Of a stretch of 16,447 nucleotides of DNA, positions 6,032 to 13,068 are shown one piece after another. Below the pieces are notes generated by a model. The model saw only the letters and a list, made by a program, of their open reading frames with translations, had not been told where the DNA came from and ran no database searches. Within the stretch, counting starts at the first letter, position 1. Each line of letters starts with the position of its first letter. The DNA comes from Candidatus Latescibacterota bacterium (GTDB lineage Bacteria; Krumholzibacteriota; Krumholzibacteriia; WVZY01; JAKEHA01), in assembly GCA_022615275.1 (NCBI GenBank), contig JAKEHA010000255.1, forward strand, positions 1 through 16,447, read 5' to 3'. The position numbers and the translations under genes are program-made.

Positions 6032-7069
6032 TTAGCGGTCGTACTTCGCGATGAACTCTTCCGCCTTGCCCACCACGTCGCGGTTGCCGATGAAAACCGG
6101 CGTCCGCTGGTGGAGGGCTTCCGGTTTGACGTCGAGGATGGGACCGCGCCCAGTGGATCCGTAGCCGCCCGCCTGCTCGATCACGTAGGCCATCGGCACC
6201 GCTTCGTACAGCAAGCGCAGCTTGCCGGTCGGCTTCTTGGGGTCCTTGGTGTCCGCGGGGTAGTAGAAAACGCCGCCCCCGAAGAGGGTGCGATGGACAT
6301 CGGCCACCATCGAGCCGATGTACCGTTGCGAGAGCGACATCGAGCTCCCCTCTTCCCCCTGCAGCCAGCGCGTGTAGCGGCGGACACCTTCGGTCCAGTA
6401 CTTCTCGTACCCCTGATTGACGCTGTAGTACTTCGCCTGGTCGGGAATGCGCACGTTCGGGTGCGAAAGCAGGAACTCACCGATCGACGGGTCGAGCGTG
6501 AACCCATTGACGCCGTGGCCGGTCGTGTACACGAGCATGGTGCTCGACCCGTACACGAGGTAGCCGCCCGCGACGATCTCGCGCCCGCTCTGCAGCACGT
6601 CCTCCATCCGACCCGGCCCCGACTTCGAGCGGCGGCGGAAGATCGCGAAGATGGTCCCCACCGCCACGTTGAAGTCGATGTTGGTCGAGCCGTCCAGTGG
6701 ATCGAAGACGAGTACGTACTCCCCGTTCGGATACTGCTCCGGGATCGGGATGATGTCCTTCGACTCTTCCGACGCCATGCAGCACAGGCGGCCGGTGTGG
6801 TCGTTGAGCTGGTAGATCGTGCGCTGCGCGTAGACGTCGAGCTTCTGCACGTCCTCTCCCTGCACGTTCTCATGACCGGCCGACCCCAGGATGTCGGCGA
6901 GGCCGGCGCGCTGCGTGCGACTCGCGATCAGCTTGCCGGCCAGTGCGATGTCGTAAAGGAGGCTGGTGAGAGCGCCCGACGAGTCGGGAAACTTCTCCTG
7001 CTCCATGAGAATGTGGCGCTCGATGGTGATGACGCCGGGTTGTGTCGCCTTGGGAGTTTCGGGTGGCAT
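6032..7069 (-). CDS. fbp: Fructose-1,6-bisphosphatase, class I
   Basis: 345 residues, a normal class I length. The enzyme hydrolyses fructose 1,6-bisphosphate to fructose 6-phosphate and phosphate, a committed step of gluconeogenesis (also used in the Calvin cycle). The metal and catalytic motif VFDPLDGSTNID lies at 121-132. Upstream acidic residues Glu101-Glu102 follow CCMAS, and LRLLYEAVPMAYVIEQAGG (Glu289) forms the C-terminal active-site part. The FGGGVFYYPAD segment at 263-272 is also typical. The start ATG at 7069 has GAGGTC about eight bases upstream; the frame extends further in-frame but without a better site. It is the last gene of a run after two outer-membrane proteins, 46 bases after the second, so it may share their transcript or use its own promoter. 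Confidence 0.96.
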   Translation of the reverse strand: MPPETPKATQPGVITIERHILMEQEKFPDSSGALTSLLYDIALAGKLIASRTQRAGLADILGSAGHENVQGEDVQKLDVYAQRTIYQLNDHTGRLCCMASEESKDIIPIPEQYPNGEYVLVFDPLDGSTNIDFNVAVGTIFAIFRRRSKSGPGRMEDVLQSGREIVAGGYLVYGSSTMLVYTTGHGVNGFTLDPSIGEFLLSHPNVRIPDQAKYYSVNQGYEKYWTEGVRRYTRWLQGEEGSSMSLSQRYIGSMVADVHRTLFGGGVFYYPADTKDPKKPTGKLRLLYEAVPMAYVIEQAGGYGSTGRGPILDVKPEALHQRTPVFIGNRDVVGKAEEFIAKYDR

Positions 7070-7115
7070 GCTTCGACCTCGGGTTGGAGGTGATGGTAGC
7101 GCTGCGTGCCGCGGG

Positions 7116-7718
7116 CTACCAGTACCAGTTGAACACCACGGTGAGGCCGTATCCGAATACGTCGTCGAACGGCGCGGCATCGATGCCGACGTATACGACA
7201 TGGGCGGCGCCTCCTAGCGAAAGGTGCGTCGACACCCCCGCTTCGTACCCCATCGCACCCAGCAGCGACAGGCCGGTGTCCGACTTGCTCCCGCTCACGG
7301 GGAAATCGACCGACGGGGGCGGTGTCACTTCGGCGCGGCCGCCGCCGACGCCGATCCCGCCCCGCATGAAGAAGCCGGTGTTGCCGGGGAAATACGTCGC
7401 GGCGACGGTGGCCGCCCACACCGAGGTCTGGGCGGGGACGTCTTCGGGCACGCTCCCGATTTCGTAGTCCTTGGTCCACCCCCACAGCTCGAGGCCGACC
7501 AGCAGGTCCTGGTCGAGCGCCCACGCGAACCGCGCGTTGCCCGCCCCCGATTCCTCGCGGCGGCGCTCGTCGTCGGGCCACGTCCACGACACAGACGCGC
7601 CACCCAGGCCGAAGCCGGCCGAGAATCCGCTTCGCGCCGGCTGCTCCGCGTGCGCCGGGAGCGCGTGCAGCGCCGCCGCGGCGACGATCACGGCCAAGAT
7701 GCGAAACACGACGCGCAT
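7116..7718 (-). CDS. Outer-membrane beta-barrel protein (200 aa)
   Basis: A signal peptide (1-24) ends AHA before Glu25. The mature chain alternates glycine and aromatic residues in short strands separated by polar turns, such as GFSAGFGLGGASVSWTW, LLVGLELWGWTKDY and FFMRGGIGVGGG. It ends NWYW, an aromatic terminus like the C-terminal signal of barrel proteins. The size suits a small barrel of about eight strands of the OmpA/OmpW-like superfamily. Ligand or role is not recognisable. The start ATG at 7718 is 20 bases after the stop of the other outer-membrane gene, with only a weak binding site, so co-transcription and coupled translation are likely. Confidence 0.82.
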   Translation of the reverse strand: MRVVFRILAVIVAAAALHALPAHAEQPARSGFSAGFGLGGASVSWTWPDDERRREESGAGNARFAWALDQDLLVGLELWGWTKDYEIGSVPEDVPAQTSVWAATVAATYFPGNTGFFMRGGIGVGGGRAEVTPPPSVDFPVSGSKSDTGLSLLGAMGYEAGVSTHLSLGGAAHVVYVGIDAAPFDDVFGYGLTVVFNWYW

Positions 7719-7738
7719 GCCGGCTCGCGCGTACTCGA

Positions 7739-8440
7739 TCAGAAGCGCAGCATGATGCCGACGAGGATTGTCTGGAAGATCTGGTTGTCGCCTTCGGTGG
7801 GCTCGCCGCCGCCTTCCGGCAGCAGAAGGTCACCCGGCGCGAATTCGCTGCTCGAGCAGTAGACGTACGAGTACTTGGCGTATGCGCCCCACGAGTCGGC
7901 GAGCGCGTATTGGACTCCCACCGCGGGCGCGAGCATCATCCCGCTGCAGTCCTCCATCGTGTTCTCCAATACACCCTCGATCGTGATGGGGTCCGCCGAG
8001 GTCGTGTAATACCCGACGCTGAACTCGGCGTACGGATTGGTGCGCGCGCTGGGTACGGCGACGAAGCGCGCCGAGCCGCTGATGGTCATCGTGGTGATCA
8101 AACCGCCCTCGACGTCGGGTACGCCGACGTAGCCGATGACCGACTTCGAGTCGGTGGAGTTGTTCTCCCACGACGCGTACGTGAAGTTCGCACAGACGTC
8201 CAGCCAGGAGATCACGTTCACACCGCCCCCCGCACCGAATTGGAAGGCCGAATTCCAGAGGTCGTTGTACACCCCGGGGCTGGTCGGCAGCGAGCCGCCG
8301 AGCTCGACGAAGAGGTGGAACTTGGTTGGGATGCGAAAATACTTCGCCTCTTCGGGCGGGCTCCCCACCTGGGCGTGGGCCGAGCCCACCAGCATGCACC
8401 CCAAGAGCGAGAAGCCGAATGTCGTCAACGCTCGTTTCAT
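7739..8440 (-). CDS. Outer-membrane beta-barrel protein (233 aa)
   Basis: 233 residues from the ATG at 8440, which has AGGAGA about ten bases upstream. An upstream in-frame ATG at 8479 lacks such a site. A signal peptide (1-23) ends SAHA before Gln24. The mature chain has barrel-like strands (KFHLFVELGGSL, FQFGAGGGVNV, YAEFSVGYY, LAPAVGVQYAL, WGAYAKYSYVY) and ends VGIMLRF, with the C-terminal Phe typical of outer-membrane barrels. There are three cysteines in the mature part. It heads a run with the 200-residue barrel protein and fbp. It is a different sequence from its neighbour, not an obvious duplicate. Function is unknown. Confidence 0.83.
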   Translation of the reverse strand: MKRALTTFGFSLLGCMLVGSAHAQVGSPPEEAKYFRIPTKFHLFVELGGSLPTSPGVYNDLWNSAFQFGAGGGVNVISWLDVCANFTYASWENNSTDSKSVIGYVGVPDVEGGLITTMTISGSARFVAVPSARTNPYAEFSVGYYTTSADPITIEGVLENTMEDCSGMMLAPAVGVQYALADSWGAYAKYSYVYCSSSEFAPGDLLLPEGGGEPTEGDNQIFQTILVGIMLRF

Positions 8441-8644
8441 CGATGCCGTTCTCCTACTGATTCGGTCGCCGCGTCGCACCCGCGAATTGCGCGGCGGCCG
8501 TTCGGTCTATTGTCGTCGATGGATCGGAGGCGCCGACCCAAGTCGGCCGGCCCGGTCTGGGTGTGACCCTCGCTTTTTTTTTAGGGGCGAAAGCATAGCC
8601 GATCGGACTGCGCGCTTGAAGCCCAAAAGTGCCGCGCGCACCGG
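8441..8644. other. Leader and promoter region before the outer-membrane genes
   Basis: 204 bases without a gene. It holds a candidate promoter, a run of nine A on the - strand (8574-8582) and a 6-bp hairpin GCCGAC-N4-GTCGGC (8532-8547). If the promoter is real, the messenger leader is about 145 bases, longer than needed for a simple start. Confidence 0.5.
8592..8620 (-). promoter_or_regulatory. Candidate promoter for the outer-membrane protein genes
   Basis: On the - strand, TTCAAG (8620-8615) and TATGCT (8597-8592) are spaced by 17 bases. The -10 matches 4/6 and the -35 only 3/6, so this is a weak call supported mainly by its position. Confidence 0.28.
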
Positions 8645-8653
8645 TCACGCGGC
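8625..8653 (-). terminator. Possible terminator overlapping the SAM-hydrolase stop codon
   Basis: On the - strand, GCCGCG (8653-8648) and CGCGGC (8636-8631) form a 6-bp stem around the stop codon, followed by ACTTTT. The loop is 11 bases and the T-run short, so termination would be modest. Confidence 0.4.
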
Positions 8654-9460
8654 ATAGGCCTCGAAGTGCACGTCTTGGGGGCGGGCGGCTCCTACGAGGT
8701 CACACGCGCGGCCCCCGTTGACCGCGGCCTCCACCAAGTCCCAGCTATCCAGCAGCACGACGAGCGCGCGGTTCCCACCGTCGGCGTACGTCTTCACCAG
8801 CGCGCCCGCTTCGATGCCACCCACGCGCACGTGGACAATTCCCAGATGGGGCCCGAAGACGCGCTCCAACACCGCGCGCGGGAGGTCCGAGAGAATGTTG
8901 CCGAAACGATCGATGTGGCGCCCCCGCGCGTGGACGCGTCCGCCATCGATGGACACGCTGGGGACGCCGCGCAGCATGACGACGTGGTCGGCCGGGGACC
9001 CGAAGTCCGCCGCCGCGCGTCCGCGGGCGATGGCGGCGGCCACGGGCGCGAACACGTCGCGGCCGTGGAAGGTCGCACCCCGCACCGCCGATCCGGTTTC
9101 GCTGCGCACGGCCGCGTCGTCGATCGCGAAGAAGCTCGCGTTGGGGCGCATCGCGAGCAGATCGCTGGCGAACCCGTTGTCGGGACCGACCAGAACGCGA
9201 CCGCCGATCTCGATCACGAGGCCCCGTCGCGCCGTGCCGACGCCCGGGTCGACGACGACCACCACCACCGCCCCCGCCGGCAAGTAATCGAAGGAACGCG
9301 CGAGTACGAAGCTCGCTCGCTCGACGTCGTGCGCCGGGACGTCGTGGGTGAGATCGACGACGAACGACGCGGGTGACGACGCGGCCAGGACGGCGCGCGT
9401 GACTCCCGCGTAGAACTCGTCGCTTCCGTAATCCGTGAGCAGGACGATGGGCCGCGCCAT
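8645..9460 (-). CDS. S-adenosylmethionine hydrolase (SAM hydroxide adenosyltransferase, DUF62)
   Basis: 271 residues, normal for the family that splits S-adenosylmethionine with water to adenosine and methionine; related members are fluorinase and chlorinase. Signatures: LLTDYGS at 7-13, VDPGVGTARRG at 70-80 (Asp71 and Arg78 in the expected catalytic spacing), VGPDNG at 91-96, FHGRDVFAP at 131-139 (His132) and DRFGNILSDL at 184-193. The fluorinase-type insertion loop is not apparent, so hydrolase is the better call. The ATG at 9460 is two bases after the patatin stop, so the pair is probably co-transcribed. The frame remains open far upstream, but that is the antisense shadow of the patatin frame. 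Confidence 0.92.
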   Translation of the reverse strand: MARPIVLLTDYGSDEFYAGVTRAVLAASSPASFVVDLTHDVPAHDVERASFVLARSFDYLPAGAVVVVVVDPGVGTARRGLVIEIGGRVLVGPDNGFASDLLAMRPNASFFAIDDAAVRSETGSAVRGATFHGRDVFAPVAAAIARGRAAADFGSPADHVVMLRGVPSVSIDGGRVHARGRHIDRFGNILSDLPRAVLERVFGPHLGIVHVRVGGIEAGALVKTYADGGNRALVVLLDSWDLVEAAVNGGRACDLVGAARPQDVHFEAYAA

Positions 9461-9462
9461 GG

Positions 9463-10281
9463 CTATTCGCCGGCGAGCTTGCGAACGATGCGCTGGCCCA
9501 GGCCGCCGGAGCGCTCCCATTTTTCCTTCAAGTCGTTGATCACGCGCCGGGTCGCGTCGTAGCCGATCTCGATCATCTCGGCGGCGTGATCGAAGTCGAA
9601 CGAGCTGTAGGCGTCGACGTTGGGGTGAACGACGTAGTCCGCCTTCGCTTCCGATATGGGAAAGTTCTTGCGCGCCATGAGCCCGGTCACCTGTACCACC
9701 AGCTGCAGAATGTTCTGCGGTCGCCGGTAGCTGGGATCGACCGGAGCCAGGTGCGACGCGAGCACGAACTCCGCGCCCATCTCCTGCGCGGTCTCCACCG
9801 GCAAGTACTGCGACAAGCCCCCGTCGACGAAGTACTCGCCGTCGAGCTCGACCGGCAGATAGATCTGCGGGATGCTGCAGCTCGCGCGCACCGCGCGCGC
9901 GACCGGGCCGCTGCGAAACACTTTGGTCTCGCCCGTCACCAGATTGGTCGCGACGACCGCGCACGGAACCGCGAGGTCCTCGAAGTGCAGGTTGCCGATC
10001 GTCTCCACGACGAAATCCTCGATGCGCTGGCTCGATATGAACCCCAGGCGGGTGAGCCGGATGCTGACCAGCTTTCGCCAACTCATGTTGGTGGCGACCG
10101 CCTCCATGGTCGAGATGGGCATCCCCGAGGCGTACATCGTGCCCACGATGCTTCCCCCGCTGGTCCCCGCTACGTACGAAATGGGTATCCCCGCTTCGAC
10201 CAGTGCCTTGACCACCCCGACGTGCGTTACCGATTTGGCGGTCCCACCGCTTAGGGCCAGCCCAAAGGAGGGTAATTTCAT
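9463..10281 (-). CDS. Patatin-like phospholipase
   Basis: 272 residues from the ATG at 10281, preceded by GGGGAGCGGGG. The catalytic Ser-Asp dyad is seen as GTSGG (Ser41) and DGG (Asp153), with VDGGLSQYLPVE following as in the RssA/YlbK group of bacterial patatins. The glycine-rich oxyanion loop reads LSGGTAKSVTHVG instead of the usual GGGARG pattern, a small departure. There is no signal peptide or membrane segment, so it is probably cytosolic or peripheral to the inner membrane. Lipid acyl hydrolysis is expected; the true substrate is unknown. It is the first gene of a pair with the SAM hydrolase. It is divergent from the secreted protein at 10403 across a 121-base gap that has a run of eight T on the - strand just before the ribosome site. 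Confidence 0.92.
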   Translation of the reverse strand: MKLPSFGLALSGGTAKSVTHVGVVKALVEAGIPISYVAGTSGGSIVGTMYASGMPISTMEAVATNMSWRKLVSIRLTRLGFISSQRIEDFVVETIGNLHFEDLAVPCAVVATNLVTGETKVFRSGPVARAVRASCSIPQIYLPVELDGEYFVDGGLSQYLPVETAQEMGAEFVLASHLAPVDPSYRRPQNILQLVVQVTGLMARKNFPISEAKADYVVHPNVDAYSSFDFDHAAEMIEIGYDATRRVINDLKEKWERSGGLGQRIVRKLAGE

Positions 10282-10402
10282 CCCCGCTCCCCAAAAAAAA
10301 TGCAACGGTCCGTCGAAAACGGGCGTCTAAAGGGCATACACGGGAGATAGCCGGGAACCGGGGGCGCAGAGCCCGCGTATGTAATCGACAAGGAGGGGTG
10401 AA

Positions 10403-10855
10403 ATGAGAACGTTGGCGACTGCTGCATCGGCTGGGTTGATCCTGATCGGTGCCTATTCACATGTATATGCCTGCAAGGAGTCCAAGGCGAGCCGCGCGAC
10501 CGCGGCCAAGAACGCGAAGGTGCCCAAGGCTGCCACGTGGTACGCGGTCGAGGCAAGCGCTTCCGCGCCCAAGGCGGAGTATGTTATCGGCGTCAAGCCC
10601 GTCGTCTGCCCGACCGTAGAGGCCCCTATCGCCATCGAGGTCGACGTCCCCGGCGAGGCCTTCCAGATGGAGCGCGTGATTCACATCCGCGGCGCCGCGG
10701 TGAAGCACCTCGAGGCTCCCGCGACCCCGGTCGAGACCGTGAAGCGCACCGCGAAGGTCGCGGCCACCCTCGGTCGCGCGTTCGTCACGACGGTCGGCGC
10801 GGTGTGGGGATCCCTCTTCGACGTCGCGGTCCAAGCCACCGCGGCCCTGGTCTGA
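10403..10855 (+). CDS. Small secreted protein of unknown function
   Basis: 150 residues. A strong AGGAGGGG site lies six bases before the ATG. Residues 1-23 look like a signal peptide ending V-Y-A just before Cys24. The mature part is rich in Ala, Val, Lys and Thr, with a second cysteine at 69. A central beta-like segment (about 60-100) precedes an Ala/Val-rich helix with a VGAVWGSLFDVAV stretch (about 115-150) that could be amphipathic or membrane-associated. No family is recognised. It stands alone on the + strand between the patatin pair and the metal genes. Its stop lies five bases from the stop of cutA. The A-Cys junction after the signal peptide resembles that of the Cys-rich protein at 996-1787, but no other similarity is seen. 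Confidence 0.75.
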   Translation: MRTLATAASAGLILIGAYSHVYACKESKASRATAAKNAKVPKAATWYAVEASASAPKAEYVIGVKPVVCPTVEAPIAIEVDVPGEAFQMERVIHIRGAAVKHLEAPATPVETVKRTAKVAATLGRAFVTTVGAVWGSLFDVAVQATAALV

Positions 10856-10860
10856 GGCGA

Positions 10861-11193
10861 CTACTTCTCGCGCCGCACGCCGTCGGCCAAAAAATGCCGG
10901 TAGCGCTCGGCGACTTCGACCACCGGTAGCCCCACTACCTCCGGGACCGCGTAGGGGTGGATCTCCGCAACCCGCTTCGCCAAGGCGGGAAACAGTTCGC
11001 GCGCCGTCTTGACCACCATCATCGCCTCCGACTCCTCCACCACGTCGTCCTCCCAGCGATAGACGCTTCGGCACTCGGGAAGCAAATTCACGCACGCGGC
11101 AAAGCGCTCCTCCACCAGCAGCCGCGCGATGCGACGCGCGTCCGCCATGGTAGGCGCCGTGATGAGAACGACGATGTAGTCGGATCCTGCCAT
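10861..11193 (-). CDS. cutA: Divalent-cation tolerance protein CutA
   Basis: 110 residues, the standard CutA length. Signatures: LITAPTMADARRIARLLVEERFAACVNLLP (positions 10-39), SVYRWEDDVVEESE (43-56), MMVVKTARELFPAL (58-71) and YAVPEVVGLPV (81-91), followed by the aromatic Tyr98. CutA forms trimers of ferredoxin-like subunits in the cytoplasm and is linked to copper and other divalent-cation tolerance. The start ATG at 11193 is one base after the ZIP stop (TGACATG), so the two genes are translated together. An upstream in-frame ATG at 11226 would overlap the ZIP gene and is less likely. The stop faces the + strand stop at 10855 with no hairpin between. Confidence 0.95.
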   Translation of the reverse strand: MAGSDYIVVLITAPTMADARRIARLLVEERFAACVNLLPECRSVYRWEDDVVEESEAMMVVKTARELFPALAKRVAEIHPYAVPEVVGLPVVEVAERYRHFLADGVRREK

Positions 11194-11194
11194 G

Positions 11195-11938
11195 TCAGTG
11201 CAACCCCACGCGCCCCATGAGGGCATGGACCCCGAAGTATAGCAGCACGCCCGCCGCCGCGCTGATCGAATAGCGCCCCTCGGGGTGCTGGTTGATCTCG
11301 GGCATGAGGTCGGTGGCGGCGACGTAGAGCGCGATGCCGCACGAGAGCGCCAGGCCGACCCCCTTCAACCCCTCACCGAGGAGCGACATGCACGCGGCGC
11401 CGAGCAAGGTTGCCGCCGCGAGCAACAGGGCTGCTTCACGCGCGCTCTTGCGCGTGCGACCGGACGCGAGCATGAGCGAGGAGATGGTGACACCCTCCGG
11501 CACCTTGTGCAGCACGACCGCCAGCGCGATCAGCACGCCGAGCGCGGGTGTCACGAGGAATCCCGAGGAGATGGCCACCCCATCGAAGAAGGCGTGCAGC
11601 GACAGCCCGACCAGCGCGGTCGTGCTGACGCGCGCGGTGACGATGTGCTCGGCATGGGTCTCTTCGCCGAAATGGAAGTGGGTCGTGAACGTGTGCTCGA
11701 AGAGGTGCGCGAGGGCGTAACCGGCGAGCACCCACAGGGGAGCCGACGCGACGAGCTCGAGACTCTCGGGCAGTAGGCTCACAAGCGCCGCGGCCAGGAT
11801 GTAGCCCGCGCCGAAGGCGATGATATGACTCAACCGCCGGTGCGAGAGACGCCCCGGGAGCGTCGCCGCCATGCCACCGGCGAGCGTCGCCACCGCGGCG
11901 AGCACCGAAAATAGAAGAATGAGGATGGAGGAGCTCAT
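11195..11938 (-). CDS. ZIP-family divalent metal transporter
   Basis: 247 residues with about eight hydrophobic segments. The two metal-site helices carry LHAFFDGVAI (His115, Asp119) and LHKVPEGVTI (His144, Glu148), the hallmarks of transmembrane helices 4 and 5 in ZIP proteins, which take up zinc, iron or manganese. The loop between helices 3 and 4 (about 78-98) is histidine-rich (HLFEHTFTTHFHFGEETHAEH, split here as HLFEHTFTTHF then HFGEETHAEH), as expected for a metal-sensing loop. The start at 11938 is chosen because the membrane segment begins shortly after; an ATG at 11959 is also possible. Neither has a strong ribosome site. It is the first gene of a pair with cutA, pointing to metal uptake and tolerance. 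Confidence 0.93.
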   Translation of the reverse strand: MSSSILILLFSVLAAVATLAGGMAATLPGRLSHRRLSHIIAFGAGYILAAALVSLLPESLELVASAPLWVLAGYALAHLFEHTFTTHFHFGEETHAEHIVTARVSTTALVGLSLHAFFDGVAISSGFLVTPALGVLIALAVVLHKVPEGVTISSLMLASGRTRKSAREAALLLAAATLLGAACMSLLGEGLKGVGLALSCGIALYVAATDLMPEINQHPEGRYSISAAAGVLLYFGVHALMGRVGLH

Positions 11939-12016
11939 ATCGTGCGGCCCCCATGGCACCGCCGAGTCCCAGCGTAATCCGATTGTTTCGAAGAGGATAG
12001 CGCGTCGGGCCGGTGG

Positions 12017-12045
12017 AGGATACTCCAGCCCTCAAAGGACATCAA
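12017..12045 (-). promoter_or_regulatory. Candidate promoter of the ZIP-cutA pair
   Basis: On the - strand, TTGATG (12045-12040) and TATCCT (12022-12017) are spaced by 17 bases, about 80 bases before the ZIP start. It lies in the 155-base gap (11939-12093) after the permease stop. Both boxes match 4/6. Confidence 0.35.
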
Positions 12046-12093
12046 CGTCAATCGCCGGAGGCGTCGGGCCGAGGTGCGGGGACCCGAACGACG

Positions 12094-13068
12094 TCAGCGC
12101 GCCGCGCGCCGGGCCGGGCTCATGGCTTCGCCCAGGAAGTCGGCCAGGACGTTGCAGCACACCACCGTCAAGCAGATCATCAGACCCGGGAAGATCGCGA
12201 TCCAGGGGCAGTCGCTCAGGTAGCTCTGCGCGTTCTGGAGCATCGCACCCCAGCTCGGCGTCGGCGGTTGTACCCCGAAGCCGAGGAACGACAGCCCGCT
12301 CTCGATGATGATCGCTTGCGCCAGCCCCAGCGTTATCGCGACCAGCACGGGCGCGGTCGTGTGGGGCAAGAGGTGGCGCACGATGATGCGCCGATCGGGC
12401 AGGCCCAGGGTGCGCGCCGCGTCCACGAACTCGTGCTCCTTGGTCGTCATCACGACCGCGCGCACGAGTCGAGCGACTTCCATCCACTGCGTGAATCCGA
12501 TCATCAGGCACACCGCGACGATGGATATCTTGGGCGACACGACGCTCGAAAGGAACAGGATCACGAAGAAGACGGGAACCGCGAGCATCAGGTCCACGGC
12601 TCGCATCAGGACCGCGTCCACCCAGCCGCCGTAGTAGCCCGCGAGGCCCCCCGCCGCTACCCCGATGGCCAGGGCCACCAGCATCGCCAGGAAACCCACG
12701 GCGAGCGAGATGCGGCCTCCGTGCATCACGCGCACGAAGATGTCGCGCCCCAGGTCGTCGGTTCCAAAGGGATGGTCGAGCGAGGGCGGCAGGTACTGGC
12801 GCGTGAGGTCGATCTTGTCCTTGTGATAGGGGCTCATCAGCGGCGCGAACACCGCGCCCAGCACGATCAGGCTCATGACGATGAAGGCCGCGTACGCGAG
12901 CGGGCTCTTCCGCAGCGCGGAGCTGAAGCAGTTGTGATCGCTGCCGCGCGAGGCGCGCGTGGGCGCCGAACGCAGGGTGTCGCGCAGCGGATGCACCGTC
13001 TGCACCACCACCGCGCGCCGCGATCCGCCTTTAGCGGGCGAGTCTAATACGGGGGTCGAGAAGGCCAT
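12094..13068 (-). CDS. Dipeptide/oligopeptide ABC permease, DppC/OppC type
   Basis: 324 residues if the ATG at 13068 is used, overlapping the dppB-like gene by 38 bases. A GTG at 13011, after that stop, is an alternative. The first 55 residues are polar and poorly conserved-looking, followed by a membrane segment (about 56-77). The conserved periplasmic entry HPFGTDDLGRDIFVRVMHGGRISL begins at 99. Four or five more helices follow, and the EAA loop that docks the ATPase is EFVDAARTLGLPDRRIIVRHLLP at about 213-235. SFLGFGVQPPTPSWG at 260-274 is a family hallmark. With the DppB-like partner it forms the inner-membrane pore. Downstream there is no ATPase gene before the ZIP gene. Confidence 0.95.
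   Translation of the reverse strand: MAFSTPVLDSPAKGGSRRAVVVQTVHPLRDTLRSAPTRASRGSDHNCFSSALRKSPLAYAAFIVMSLIVLGAVFAPLMSPYHKDKIDLTRQYLPPSLDHPFGTDDLGRDIFVRVMHGGRISLAVGFLAMLVALAIGVAAGGLAGYYGGWVDAVLMRAVDLMLAVPVFFVILFLSSVVSPKISIVAVCLMIGFTQWMEVARLVRAVVMTTKEHEFVDAARTLGLPDRRIIVRHLLPHTTAPVLVAITLGLAQAIIIESGLSFLGFGVQPPTPSWGAMLQNAQSYLSDCPWIAIFPGLMICLTVVCCNVLADFLGEAMSPARRAAR

Noticed and set aside
4084..6054. 656-codon open frame overlapping the peptidase gene on the same strand
   Set aside because: Its translation is Arg/Pro/Ala-rich with no family signature, while the overlapping frame carries an intact HELGH peptidase. High GC content keeps shadow frames open.
9461..10294. N-terminal extension of the SAM hydrolase, giving a fusion of about 549 residues
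   Set aside because: The extension is the shifted-frame shadow of the patatin gene, which has its catalytic Ser and Asp in the other frame. The SAM hydrolase begins naturally at MARPIVLLTDYG.
10340..10392. Possible promoter (TGTAAT at 10380-10385) for the small secreted protein
   Set aside because: No -35 match at 16-18 bases, and transcription would start inside the ribosome binding site.
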